NCBI RefSeq assembly: GCF_000473245.1
Contig: NC_022524.1
Location: forward strand, 4,240,501-4,304,500
Source: Bacillus infantis NRRL B-14911
GTDB lineage: Bacteria > Bacillota > Bacilli > Bacillales > Cytobacillaceae
Reading direction: 5' to 3'
DNA: 64,000 bases
The position numbers and the translations under genes are program-made. The notes under the pieces were generated by a model that did no database searches, was not told where the DNA came from, and worked only from the letters and a program-made list of their open reading frames with translations. Shown here in pieces: positions 26,302 through 35,236 of this stretch (position 1 is its first letter; each line of letters opens with the position of its first letter).

Positions 26302-27813
26302 TTATAATGCTGTATTGATGTTTTTTGTATCGCTGGCAAGCTCTTCGTCACTTTTGCTTATGGCAGTCAGCATATCCTCCACATCCGGTGAAACTGCTTT
26401 GCTGTTCAAAAAGCCCATTCCGATATAAACAAGTGCAGAAGAAAACACCGGGGCACCCAGTTCTACATAAAGCGGCCAATCCACCCAATATTTGGTGACT
26501 GCAAACATGATAAAGCCTGCAATGATGGATGAAATTGCTGCTGCGGAACCGCTTCGTTTGAAGGCTGGCAGAAGCCCAAGCAGCATTGGGATAGAGACAG
26601 GTCCGACCAAGGCTGCGAACCAGGAGATCAGCAGACCGAGAACTCCGCCGAAGTTATCTGAAAAGATAGCGATAATAAGGGTAGCGAAAGTAAAGATGAA
26701 TGTAGTAATCCGGGCAATCTTCAAGGTGGCCTGCTGGTTAAGCCCTTTGAATTTCCGGGACATAACGGGAAGTATATCTCTAGTGATTACAGATGAAATA
26801 GTGTTGGCGTCTGAGGATGTCATCGACATGGTTGCGGCAAATAATGATGCCAGCACTAGACCAACTAAGCCGGCTGGAAGAAGCTCCTGTGTCAAAAGGG
26901 CATATGATTTGGTTGGATCTTCAAGATTCGGCAGGATAAGCGGTGCAGCCCACATCGGAAAGAACAGAATCAATGGGAACAAAAGGTAAAGCCAGCCAGA
27001 TAATAGGGCAGATTTCTTTGCTTCTTTCCCGGATGGAGAAGAGATGTATCTTGCTGCAAGGTTCCAAGTACCACCGTTGTAGCTTAAGAAAACAATGAAG
27101 ACGAAGACTAGCACATAACCAATTGAGTAGGGTTCATTGAATGGCTGGCTATTCGCCGGCGGGAGCTGGTCCCAAATCCCGAAAATTGAACTAACACCAC
27201 CCATTTTGCTTAATACTATAAAGAACATGACAAATGCTGCCACAATTTGAATAAGGAATTGAACAAAGTCTGTCCACAGATCGGCCCATATGCCGCCAAT
27301 CGTAATATAAACCAAGGAAACCAATCCCGACAGCAAGATTCCGTACATGATCGGAACCCCAGTAAATACGTTCAACAGTATCCCAATCGCAGCCCATTTG
27401 GCTCCAACATCAAACAGTTTTAACAGTACACCGCTCCATGCGATCAATTGCTGAGTCGGCACATTATAGCGCATAGCAAGATACTCCGTTGGCGATTCAA
27501 TGTCCAGCTTCGTTCTCAGCTTAGACCAGCGAGGCGCCATAATGTAAGCGCCTACAATTACAGATACGAAGATCGGCAGCGCCCACCACACATACAAACT
27601 GAACCCATGAGTATAAGCAAGCCCTGCATAGGCCACAAATACAGCCCCGCTATAGCCGCCCACATGATGGGAAATCCCGCCCAGCCACCAGGGAAGATTC
27701 CCGCCGGCAACAAAATAATCCTTCGACCCTTGAACCTTTTTAAAAGTGGTGAATCCAATAACAACCATCAATAAGAAAAATGCAATAATGACTCCCCAAT
27801 CTAATCCGCTCAT
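26302..27813 (-). CDS. Sodium:solute symporter family sugar transporter
   Basis: 503 residues, about 13 predicted transmembrane helices. It is an SSS (SLC5) family member, with the characteristic KDYFVAGGNLPWWLGG segment after the first helix and SFAALVG/SDANTISS sodium-site regions. SSS members carry sialic acids, sugars or amino acids with Na+. As first gene of the amino-sugar operon it likely imports an amino sugar without phosphorylating it. The ATG at 27813 is 8 nt after AGGGGGAG; the ATG at 27819 is too close. Confidence 0.88.
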   Translation of the reverse strand: MSGLDWGVIIAFFLLMVVIGFTTFKKVQGSKDYFVAGGNLPWWLGGISHHVGGYSGAVFVAYAGLAYTHGFSLYVWWALPIFVSVIVGAYIMAPRWSKLRTKLDIESPTEYLAMRYNVPTQQLIAWSGVLLKLFDVGAKWAAIGILLNVFTGVPIMYGILLSGLVSLVYITIGGIWADLWTDFVQFLIQIVAAFVMFFIVLSKMGGVSSIFGIWDQLPPANSQPFNEPYSIGYVLVFVFIVFLSYNGGTWNLAARYISSPSGKEAKKSALLSGWLYLLFPLILFFPMWAAPLILPNLEDPTKSYALLTQELLPAGLVGLVLASLFAATMSMTSSDANTISSVITRDILPVMSRKFKGLNQQATLKIARITTFIFTFATLIIAIFSDNFGGVLGLLISWFAALVGPVSIPMLLGLLPAFKRSGSAAAISSIIAGFIMFAVTKYWVDWPLYVELGAPVFSSALVYIGMGFLNSKAVSPDVEDMLTAISKSDEELASDTKNINTAL

Positions 27814-27900
27814 CCTCATGCTCCCCCTTTTTTAGATCTTAACGCTTTACAAAATTCTATTGAATCTCACTAATTCACTCTGTAATCCTCCCCCCTTTAT

Positions 27901-27921
27901 TTAGTAATAATATATGACTAA
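27901..27921. promoter_or_regulatory. Candidate ROK repressor operator upstream of the amino-sugar operon
   Basis: TTAGT and ACTAA half-sites are separated by 11 bp of AT. XylR operators of Bacillus use the same TTAGT/ACTAA ends. A second small inverted repeat CTAAT-ACA-ATTAG overlaps it at 27918-27930. The rest of the 308-bp gap (27814-28121) is AT-rich and holds no gene. Confidence 0.4.
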
Positions 27922-28016
27922 TACAATTAGAAAATAACATAAGTTCATCTGTTTGTAAAATTAATTTCTGAATTTTTAAAAATAAATTGTCACTTATCCC
28001 TTCCATTTTCAAAATA

Positions 28017-28050
28017 GAAAAAAAGGTAAAGCAACTAGTGCTTCACCTTA
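28017..28050 (-). terminator. Terminator of the 28122-30070 gene group
   Basis: AGGTAAAGCA pairs with TGCTTCACCT (9 of 10 positions) across a short loop; on the minus strand it is followed by seven or more T residues. Confidence 0.8.
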
Positions 28051-28080
28051 GAAATCGTATCATTATTAAATTAGCTCACT

Positions 28081-28126
28081 GTGAAACATCTTGAGTAACA
28101 AGATTACTCGGGAGGTGCCTGTCACC
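28081..28126 (+). repeat. Dispersed repeat family A, copy 7, supplies a stop codon
   Basis: Full unit with slight changes (GAGTAACAAGA). TCA at 28122-28124 is the TGA stop of the minus-strand gene, preceded by AGG (Arg). Confidence 0.85.
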
Positions 28127-28571
28127 TAATTTTGTAATAAAAGATTTTTTTATTAGTAGCTTCTAATTTAACTTCCTCATTGGTTCTTTCAAACTCAGAA
28201 AGTATGTAATCAATGCTTTGCCGCTGAGCATTCGTTACATCTTTATGAGATGTTAATTGCCAGTACTGCGGGAATAACTGAAGAATATCATGATATCTAT
28301 CTGTATCATCCATCTTCAACGCACGATAATTCATTGTTAAAAGCTCAAAAGTGGTAATAACGTTTTCTTTACTTAGTTCGAAGACCTCTTTTGACTGTTT
28401 CCCATGTCGATAACCTTCAGTAATTTCACTGTCTTTTTTTACTTGTTCAAAAAAAGTCCTGAAAGCTGCTTCTTCTAATTCTTTTTCTTTATAATCGTTT
28501 TCGACTTTAAAGAACCAGATGAAAAAAACACAGATTGCCAGTAATATAGAAATCATAAGCTTTTTGTTCAA
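28122..28571 (-). CDS. Small membrane-anchored protein of unknown function
   Basis: 149 residues. One N-terminal helix (about 4-21, LMISILLAICVFFIWFF) acts as an anchor or uncleaved signal; the rest is charged, mainly helical and probably extracytoplasmic. No domain is recognised. The last Arg codon and stop come from the repeat. It is 63 bp downstream of the next gene and likely cotranscribed with it. Confidence 0.65.
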   Translation of the reverse strand: MNKKLMISILLAICVFFIWFFKVENDYKEKELEEAAFRTFFEQVKKDSEITEGYRHGKQSKEVFELSKENVITTFELLTMNYRALKMDDTDRYHDILQLFPQYWQLTSHKDVTNAQRQSIDYILSEFERTNEEVKLEATNKKIFYYKIR

Positions 28572-28634
28572 CTATATAATCCCCTTACGCTGTTTCCCAA
28601 ACTAACATTTAACAATCGCGTATTAGTCCCCAAC

Positions 28635-29309
28635 TTATTCCCACTCATAATTCTCGACCAGCTCAGCCATCTTCGGAACTATTTTTTGAAGTGAATCTAT
28701 TCCTGAAAAGTGTTCATTATTTGAAATTACTGTAATGTAATTGCCATCATGACCTACCCAAAATACTGTGGAATCCCCGGTTAAAGTGACAATAGGTACA
28801 TTGGCTGACCATGTAAGTTTGACAAGTCTGGTGATGTTATTTTTGGTCCTTTTCACAGGATAAGGCGACTCGTGCTCCCTTTCCTCCAGGCTGAACACAT
28901 CCTGTTTGATCGACCATAATGACAGGTTCAGCATATTTCCGTTTCCATGCAAATAAGGATAATAGGCTTTGAATTGCTGCGGGGTGCGAATCACTGCTTT
29001 TACAAAGAAGGTATCTTTGTATTCGCCCTTCGCACAATTGAACGCTATATCCTGCTCCCTGTACAGACCTTCAAATTCTGCCTGCTGAAAATCAAAGATT
29101 TCCACAAGTGAATAAACAGGATAATAATCCGGATTCTCCATCCAGCTGCAAAAAAATACTTCATAATGATTTGCAAGACCACTTTCGGCATAATAGGGAA
29201 ATTCCACGATATGCCTGAAATCTCCTCGTATCTCAAAAGGATAAGTGGCTTCCGCCTTCGGTTCTATCATTACTTTTCCGGGAGGAAACCAGCTGACTTC
29301 TATTTTCAT
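28635..29309 (-). CDS. Hypothetical soluble protein
   Basis: 224 residues, no signal peptide or membrane segment. The sequence is rich in aromatic residues (EVSWFPPGKVMIEP, HYEVFFCSWMENPDYYPVY, FWVGHDGNYITVI) and reads as mixed alpha/beta. I do not recognise a family. The ATG at 29309 follows AAGGTGA; the GTG at 29318 overlaps that ribosome binding site. It follows the first DUF3221-type lipoprotein gene by 21 bp. Confidence 0.65.
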   Translation of the reverse strand: MKIEVSWFPPGKVMIEPKAEATYPFEIRGDFRHIVEFPYYAESGLANHYEVFFCSWMENPDYYPVYSLVEIFDFQQAEFEGLYREQDIAFNCAKGEYKDTFFVKAVIRTPQQFKAYYPYLHGNGNMLNLSLWSIKQDVFSLEEREHESPYPVKRTKNNITRLVKLTWSANVPIVTLTGDSTVFWVGHDGNYITVISNNEHFSGIDSLQKIVPKMAELVENYEWE

Positions 29310-29330
29310 TTTTTTCACCTTACTTTTGCT

Positions 29331-29672
29331 TTATTCTTCCAATACCTCAATCCGCTCTGCCCCTGTCTTAGGAGGAAGCGATTCCTGAGCCTTGCCGTTG
29401 TAGGTTATGGCAACTTTTTGCCCAATCTCTAAATTCTTTAATTGTCTTTTACTTACATAAAAAAACATGCCTTGTTCGTAAGCTATCTCCATTATTTCTT
29501 CTTGTGTTCCATTCTCAAGCACTTCATCTGAAATGTTACTAATGACCAGAATCATATTAGGCTCAGAAAACTTTTGGGCAACATAACCTTCAAAGACAGG
29601 CTTTTTCGAACATGAAGACATTACCATACAGCAAAGGATCAGCATCATCACGAGCACTCTACTATTTTTCAT
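29331..29672 (-). CDS. DUF3221-like lipoprotein
   Basis: 113 residues. The lipoprotein signal ends MVMSSC. The mature part has the GYVAQKFSEPNMILVI strand and a basic IGQKVAITYNG segment, the pattern of DUF3221 proteins, small OB-like extracytoplasmic domains of unknown role in Bacillus. A paralogue lies immediately upstream (29735-30070), so this is a tandem duplication that has diverged. Confidence 0.72.
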   Translation of the reverse strand: MKNSRVLVMMLILCCMVMSSCSKKPVFEGYVAQKFSEPNMILVISNISDEVLENGTQEEIMEIAYEQGMFFYVSKRQLKNLEIGQKVAITYNGKAQESLPPKTGAERIEVLEE

Positions 29673-29734
29673 TACTTTCCTCCCCCCACATGTTGAGGAT
29701 CAAAGAACGATGGTCTACGCTAGGCTGGCCGTCC

Positions 29735-30070
29735 TCACTTCACAATTTTTACCTTTATGGCTCCTGCTTGTCCTGGGGCTGATGTTGCTTTATTTCCATT
29801 GTAGTAAACTATTACTTTCTGACCTGCTTTGAGCTTATCCCGAAGTTTGCTATCAAGGCTGGTAATTTTAAAATATGTTCCTTCACCACCAAAAGTTTCT
29901 GCAAGTTCCTCAAACTCTTCCTCTTCTATCTCTTTTTCATTGGCCGGTACAACCCAAATTTCAGAATCACTTTTGCTTATAATGTAACCTTCTTCCTGAA
30001 CCGCACCTAAAGTACAGGCAGACAACAATAGGAGGCAGCAAAACTTTAATAATGTTCTGATGGTTGTCAT
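29735..30070 (-). CDS. DUF3221-like lipoprotein, paralogue of the adjacent gene
   Basis: 111 residues. The signal peptide ends LLLLSAC. Matching features to its neighbour are EGYIISKSDSEIWVV at the start of the domain and AGQKVIVYYNGNKATSAPGQ near the end. An acidic run (EKEIEEEEFEELAE) sits in the middle. It is the first gene of the 28122-30070 group; its promoter must lie in the 95 bp between 30071 and the repeat at 30166. Confidence 0.72.
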   Translation of the reverse strand: MTTIRTLLKFCCLLLLSACTLGAVQEEGYIISKSDSEIWVVPANEKEIEEEEFEELAETFGGEGTYFKITSLDSKLRDKLKAGQKVIVYYNGNKATSAPGQAGAIKVKIVK

Positions 30071-30165
30071 TCCTTCCTCAAAAAATGGATAGTTTCAACT
30101 TTACCGTTTATTTACAATTATATTTGAAATGGATTGATTATAGAAGAGGTAAATGACCACTATGT

Positions 30166-30211
30166 GTGGAACAATCTGTGAAACAAGATTAATCGGGGGG
30201 TGCCTGTCACC
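30166..30211 (+). repeat. Dispersed repeat family A, copy 8
   Basis: Full unit (GTGGAACAA, GTGAAACAAGA, GGTGCCTGTCACC). The next copy starts 39 bp further right, with a terminator between them. It does not touch a stop codon. Confidence 0.85.
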
Positions 30212-30214
30212 AAT

Positions 30215-30248
30215 ATAAAAAAGAGTGAAGCTTCTTTCACTTCACTCT
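30215..30248 (-). terminator. Terminator of the sugar-acid operon
   Basis: AGAGTGAAG and CTTCACTCT form a perfect 9-bp stem with a 9-nt loop, followed on the minus strand by TTTTTTATA. It sits between two family A repeats. Confidence 0.85.
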
Positions 30249-30250
30249 CT

Positions 30251-30298
30251 GTGAAACTATTAACGTGGAACAAGATTATTCGGGTGGTGCCTGTCACC
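30251..30298 (+). repeat. Dispersed repeat family A, copy 9
   Basis: Unit beginning GTGAAACTATTAACGTGGAA, ending 2 bp from the stop codon of the dehydrogenase gene at 30301. Its left flank, including the terminator, resembles that of copy 10 at 43313. Confidence 0.85.
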
Positions 30299-30300
30299 GC

Positions 30301-31263
30301 TTAAACGATGACACTATTGGGTGTTAAGCCCTTTACCCCAAGCAGCAAATTGTCTACTGCTAATTCAGCCATTTTCATACGGGTTTTTACTGTAGCACTG
30401 CCTATATGCGGCAGTGCTACAACATTTGGTAAAGCCATAAGTGGATGAGTGTTATCAATCGGCTCTTGCTCAAAGACATCGAGTCCTGCAGCCCATATCT
30501 CTCCATTGGTTAACGCCTTATATAAAGCATCCTCGTTAACAATTCCGCCGCGTGCAGTATTTATTAGTATCGAGGTACTCTTCATTAATTTTAATTCTCT
30601 CTCACTAATCAGATTCTTTGTTTCAGGTGTATAGGGAGTTAATATGCATACAAAATCAGCTATTTGTAATAAATGATCCAATTCCTCAAACTTTATATCA
30701 TGTTCTTCTTCTAAATGAGTTTTTCTTGTACGGTTATAATAGATACAGTTCATGCTAAACCCTTTAGCTCTTTTTATTAGTGCTTCACCAATTCTGCCCA
30801 TTCCAATGATCCCCAATGTTGCTCCATAAACATCCTGCCCTGTAAGCTGGAATGGTGACCAGGTTTTCCATTTACCCATCTTAAGAAATTCATTTGACTC
30901 AATAATTCTTCTTGAGGCAGCCATTAAAAGTGCGAACGTTAAATCTGCAGTTGTGTCAGTTAAGATACCTGGGGTATTTGTAACTGTAATTCTTTTGTTT
31001 TTTGCTGCTTCAATATCTATATTGTTGTAACCTACAGCCATATTGCTAATCACTTTTAGTTGACTTGCCTTTTCAATAATAGACTCATCAATGTCTTCAG
31101 TTAAAAAACAAAGAAGGCCGTCAACCTCAGCAACTTCTGCTTCTAATATATCCCGGGGAACTGGGATATCTTCTTCGCTCCATACTTTTACATCACACTC
31201 AGATTTGATTTTAGCCATAAAATCATCAGGTATTTTCCTAGTAATATAAACTTTGGGTTTCAA
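30301..31263 (-). CDS. D-2-hydroxyacid dehydrogenase (glyoxylate/hydroxypyruvate reductase type)
   Basis: 320 residues. The NAD(P) fold spans about 100-285 with GIIGMGRIGEA. The catalytic Arg lies in NTARGGIVNEDAL, Glu in FEQEP, His in PHIGSAT, and the VGYNNIDI signature is at about 77-84. It reduces glyoxylate or hydroxypyruvate, or oxidises glycerate, in related enzymes. It is the last gene of the twelve-gene operon. The start is TTG 31263, 6 nt after AAGGAGG. Confidence 0.88.
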   Translation of the reverse strand: MKPKVYITRKIPDDFMAKIKSECDVKVWSEEDIPVPRDILEAEVAEVDGLLCFLTEDIDESIIEKASQLKVISNMAVGYNNIDIEAAKNKRITVTNTPGILTDTTADLTFALLMAASRRIIESNEFLKMGKWKTWSPFQLTGQDVYGATLGIIGMGRIGEALIKRAKGFSMNCIYYNRTRKTHLEEEHDIKFEELDHLLQIADFVCILTPYTPETKNLISERELKLMKSTSILINTARGGIVNEDALYKALTNGEIWAAGLDVFEQEPIDNTHPLMALPNVVALPHIGSATVKTRMKMAELAVDNLLLGVKGLTPNSVIV

Positions 31264-31430
31264 TATGAACCTCCTTTCTATTGTAATTTAACTCAAATTT
31301 TAATACACAGAAGCTTCACAACTGATTCAGTACGCTCTGTGTTTAGCTGAAAGGAACCTTTCAATGAATCTGATGCAATCATAACAACTATCAGGACTGG
31401 CTTTCTTCTCTACCTGCAGTGAAGCATTAG

Positions 31431-32927
31431 TTAGTATTGGTAATAAACTGCCTTCAGGTCTGTGAAGAAATCAATATTTGATTTTCCAATTGAATATGCA
31501 CCAAAGCCAGAGTGTTTCCATCCGCCAAATGGCATATGTGCCGCACTGGCTGTTCCATGGTTTACATGAACCATCCCAACCTCTGATTCTTGGACAAATT
31601 GATGCGCCGCTGAGAATTGGCTGGTAAACACTGATGCTGCTAATCCATAACTAACAGAGTTAGCTATATCAAGGGCATCTTCTTGATCCTCAGCTTCCAT
31701 TACACATAAGACCGGACCGAATATTTCCTCGCCTGCTACCCTCATTTGAGGAGTAACAGAATCCAGTAAGGCAGGCTGCATATATGCTCCGTCTGCAAAT
31801 TGGCCAGTATTTAACACTTCACCACCATAAAGGAGTTTTGCACCTTCTCTAATGCCAGCTGAAAGATACTCTTGTACTGATTCAAGATGCTGTTGATTAA
31901 TAAGCGGGCCCATAGATATATCACTCTGCCATGAAGGGCCAACTTTAATGTTTTGCAATTCTTTTAGCAGTGCCTCTGTAAGCTCTTGTTTTTTATCCTT
32001 TACCACAATTACCCTGCTTAATGAAGTACATCTTTGACCACTGCAAGCAAATGCTGCTGGCACAATTTGTTTTGCAATATCCTCAGCATTATCAAAATCC
32101 AGAACTACTGCTGGATTTTTACCGCCTAATTCAAGCTGGGTTTTCACCAGCCTTCTGGCTGCTCTTTCGTTTATTTGGATTCCTAAATCAGTGGAACCGG
32201 TAAAGCTGATTCCTTTTACGAGGGGATGATTGATAAGCGGGGTCCCTACTTTAGATCCGCTGCCCGAGATGAAGTTAACAACTCCTTTCGGCACCCCGGA
32301 TTTTTCGAGCAGCTGCATTAGCTTAACCGAAGTCCAAGGTGTTGCCGAAGCCGGCTTATAGACTACCGTACAGCCATAAGCCAAAGCAGGAGCAATTTTT
32401 CTCACTGGAGTAACAACCGGGAAATTCCAGGGGGCAATTGCTGCCACAACACCTATTGGCTGTCTCATTGTTGAACTTGTAACATTGGCTCTTTCTCCCG
32501 GCAGCGTGTCACCCTCGATGCGTGATGCTTCTCCGGCACAAAAGCGCGCTTCTTTTGCAGCACGGAGTACCTCTCCTTTTGACTCTGCCAAAGCTTTTCC
32601 CTGCTCTGCAGAAAGCATATAACTTAATTCCTCCGCATTTTGCTCAAGTAAATCAGCGAATCGAAAAATAATGGCTCCTCTTTCCGGACCGGGAACCTTT
32701 GACCAGCTTTTAAATGCGTGATGTGCTGCTTCTACTGCCTGGTCGACATCTACTTCTGTAGAATTTTGAAAATATCCCAGTACCTGATGTTTATTTGCAG
32801 CGTTATATAGTGGAAATGTACTGCCGCTGAAGGTCTCTTTCCACTCGCCGTCAATAAAGTTTCCATATGATTTTTCAATATGAGTGTCCAGCCATTCCAA
32901 CATGTCTTTGTTTGTTGTACTGATCAT
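31431..32927 (-). CDS. NAD(P)-dependent aldehyde dehydrogenase
   Basis: 498 residues. The Glu base is in ELGGKNPAVV (about 266) and the catalytic Cys in ACSGQRCTS (about 300); FTGSTDLG and EIFGPVLCV are the other family blocks. The closest functional group by pattern is semialdehyde dehydrogenases acting on oxo-acids, but the substrate cannot be read from the sequence. It follows the Fe-dependent alcohol dehydrogenase by 21 bp, so the pair could oxidise an alcohol to an acid in two steps. A 167-bp gap separates it from the downstream gene. The start ATG follows AAGGAG. Confidence 0.92.
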   Translation of the reverse strand: MISTTNKDMLEWLDTHIEKSYGNFIDGEWKETFSGSTFPLYNAANKHQVLGYFQNSTEVDVDQAVEAAHHAFKSWSKVPGPERGAIIFRFADLLEQNAEELSYMLSAEQGKALAESKGEVLRAAKEARFCAGEASRIEGDTLPGERANVTSSTMRQPIGVVAAIAPWNFPVVTPVRKIAPALAYGCTVVYKPASATPWTSVKLMQLLEKSGVPKGVVNFISGSGSKVGTPLINHPLVKGISFTGSTDLGIQINERAARRLVKTQLELGGKNPAVVLDFDNAEDIAKQIVPAAFACSGQRCTSLSRVIVVKDKKQELTEALLKELQNIKVGPSWQSDISMGPLINQQHLESVQEYLSAGIREGAKLLYGGEVLNTGQFADGAYMQPALLDSVTPQMRVAGEEIFGPVLCVMEAEDQEDALDIANSVSYGLAASVFTSQFSAAHQFVQESEVGMVHVNHGTASAAHMPFGGWKHSGFGAYSIGKSNIDFFTDLKAVYYQY

Positions 32928-32948
32928 CTATTTCAGCTCCTTAGTAAA

Positions 32949-34142
32949 TTAACCAATCACTGCTTCTTCTTTGTTAAGTGCTACCATAGCTCCACGACAA
33001 ATATTCTTCAAATCCTCTTTTGTCGGTTTTACAGGATTGACCGGTACATTCCCAGATTGCATGGCTTCATCCACTATAAAATCTAAATGTTCTTCCTCGA
33101 GACCGTAATCTGATAATGTTTTTGTAATTCCAATATCTTTATTTAACTGCCGGATTGCAATAACAGCACGCTCCGCAGCTTCTCTCGTTGTTAAATGGTC
33201 TATTTTCTCTCCAAAAATACCAGCAATTTCAGCAAACTTTTTTGTATTGCCAATTAGATTGAATTGCATCACCTCTGGCAATAGAATCGCATTTATTACC
33301 CCATGAGGTATTTTAAAGTGGGCACCTAATGGCATTGCAAGAGCATGAGCAAGCCCCAGTCGGGTTGAACTGAATGCCATTGCAGCAATCGTGCTGGCCA
33401 TTAACATATCATGTCGTGCATCAATGTTTTCACCTTGGATAACAGCTAATCTAAGACTCTTTGATATCAGCTTCATTGATTGTACAGATAATCCTTCAGA
33501 TATTGGCTGGGTTGCTTTATTAACATAGGATTCCAGTGCATGTGTAAGTGCATCCATACCTGTTGCAGCTGTTATGTGCGGTGGCAATGATAAAGTTAAC
33601 TCAGGATCACATAATGCTAAATTTGGACAAACATACATGCTGCCAACACTTAATTTTGCCTGTGCAGATGTATCGGATAAAACTGCAAATCTTGTCATTT
33701 CGCTTCCAGTCCCGGATGTAGTTGGGATTGCAATTACAGGTGCACCAGGTTCGGTAACTTTATCTAATCCCACATAATCTCTTATGTTCCCAGCGTTCCT
33801 TAACATAAGGCCAATAGATTTTGCTGTATCTAAAGCGCTGCCTCCACCAACGCCAACAACAATATCGCATCCTGTCTGCCTTGCGATTTCTAATCCCTTA
33901 TCAACTGATTCGATAGATGCCTCTACCCCTACTTCAGTAAATCTGATAAATGGTATCTCCGCATCTGCAAGAGGCTGTTCAACTCGACGTACAATTCCTG
34001 CCTGGAGTACGCCCGGATCTCCTACCACCAGTACTTTTTTACCTCCTAGAGCTTTTACATGTCTATGAAGTTCATTAACATAGCCTCTGCCAAACTCGAT
34101 GACTGTTGGAATCTCATAACGAAAAGAAGTTAAAGTTAACAT
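32949..34142 (-). CDS. Iron-containing alcohol dehydrogenase
   Basis: 397 residues, group III metal-dependent alcohol dehydrogenase. The cofactor motif VGVGGGSALDTAK is at about 92-104. Metal ligands occur in ATGMDALTHALESY and in GLAHALAMPLGAHFKIPHG (His residues). Substrates in this family range from lactaldehyde to 1,3-diols and hydroxy-acids. The start ATG overlaps the upstream stop codon by one base (TAATG), indicating coupling to the Ldh_2-type gene. Confidence 0.92.
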   Translation of the reverse strand: MLTLTSFRYEIPTVIEFGRGYVNELHRHVKALGGKKVLVVGDPGVLQAGIVRRVEQPLADAEIPFIRFTEVGVEASIESVDKGLEIARQTGCDIVVGVGGGSALDTAKSIGLMLRNAGNIRDYVGLDKVTEPGAPVIAIPTTSGTGSEMTRFAVLSDTSAQAKLSVGSMYVCPNLALCDPELTLSLPPHITAATGMDALTHALESYVNKATQPISEGLSVQSMKLISKSLRLAVIQGENIDARHDMLMASTIAAMAFSSTRLGLAHALAMPLGAHFKIPHGVINAILLPEVMQFNLIGNTKKFAEIAGIFGEKIDHLTTREAAERAVIAIRQLNKDIGITKTLSDYGLEEEHLDFIVDEAMQSGNVPVNPVKPTKEDLKNICRGAMVALNKEEAVIG

Positions 34143-35236
34143 TATTTAAGCGCCTCCTTATGTTGATCTGCCTCTGAAATTATTGCATTCATCAAATTTA
34201 CACTATACTGGTCACCAATTAGCCTTAATTCTTCCACAACTTTACTTGGCAGCTCAATTCCATTTTTCTTTCGTTCCTTCACTTTAAATGACTCGATTTC
34301 TCCTGGAATATAAATCTTATCTACTCCAATTGCCCTTGGTTCAGCTTTAATTTCTCTCAAATACATGTCAATCCGCTTCTTAAATGTTTCAATTGGCATA
34401 AAACTATTAATATCGATGGCAAGAAAGAAATGTCCGACATTTTGTGGATCATTCCAGTTTTCATACATATTATTCACATACCTTCCAAATCCAGCACCCG
34501 TTAAAACTCCGGCCAGAATATCTATAAACATAGAAATCCCATACCCTTTAGGTCCACCCAGAGGCAATACAGATCCTTCTAATGCATCCTGTGCATTTGT
34601 GGTTGGATTCCCATGTTTGTCTATTGCCCATCCCAAAGGTATGTCTTCTCCTTTTTGAGCTGCAACAATAATCTTGCCTCTTGCCACTACACTTGTAGCC
34701 ATATCTAAAATAAATGCCTCCTCTTCGCCAGCAGGAACCCCTATGGCTAAAGGGTTGGTTCCAATAAAAGGCCTGACCCCTCCTGTTGGTGGCATTGTTT
34801 GTGATGCATTTGATAAGACCAATAGAATCATATCTTTTTCAATAGCTTTAGATACGTAGAAAGCACCTGTTCCAAAATGGTTTGAACCTTTAACTCCTAC
34901 GATTGCAGCTCCTTTTTCTTTCGCTTTATGTAAAGCAAGATCAAGAGCTTTGCTGCCGACAATGGCACCCAATTGATTATGGCCATTCACTAATGCAGTA
35001 GCATCAGTTTCTTCCTCAATAGAAATTTCAGCAAAAGGATTCATCATGTTTTTTTCAATTCTCTTTATATATATATCTGTTCGAACGACACCGTGCGAGT
35101 CTATTCCCCGCAGATCGGCTTGAATTAACGACTCAGCTACAGTCTCAGCATCTTCCCTCTTAACACCTGCCTTTATAAAAACATCCGAGCAGAATTTCTG
35201 AAGTTTTTCCCAATCAAATTTTTGAGATACTCTCAA
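34142..35236 (-). CDS. Malate/L-lactate (Ldh_2) family dehydrogenase
   Basis: About 364 residues. Family blocks: DLRGIDSHGV near residue 45, KGSNHFGTGAFYV, TNPLAIGVP and GGPKGYGISMFIDILAG. The fold is unrelated to ordinary lactate dehydrogenases; members reduce 2-oxo acids such as oxaloacetate, sulfopyruvate, ureidoglycolate-derived and 2,3-diketogulonate compounds. The gene overlaps RraA-1 by 23 bp. I chose TTG 35236, which is 8 nt after AAAGGGG; an ATG at 35266 without ribosome binding site would add ten residues. Confidence 0.88.
   Translation of the reverse strand: MRVSQKFDWEKLQKFCSDVFIKAGVKREDAETVAESLIQADLRGIDSHGVVRTDIYIKRIEKNMMNPFAEISIEEETDATALVNGHNQLGAIVGSKALDLALHKAKEKGAAIVGVKGSNHFGTGAFYVSKAIEKDMILLVLSNASQTMPPTGGVRPFIGTNPLAIGVPAGEEEAFILDMATSVVARGKIIVAAQKGEDIPLGWAIDKHGNPTTNAQDALEGSVLPLGGPKGYGISMFIDILAGVLTGAGFGRYVNNMYENWNDPQNVGHFFLAIDINSFMPIETFKKRIDMYLREIKAEPRAIGVDKIYIPGEIESFKVKERKKNGIELPSKVVEELRLIGDQYSVNLMNAIISEADQHKEALK

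Noticed and set aside
27835-27850. Possible cre box TTAACGCTTTACA upstream of the symporter gene
   Set aside because: The central CG is out of register with the cre consensus and several fixed positions mismatch.
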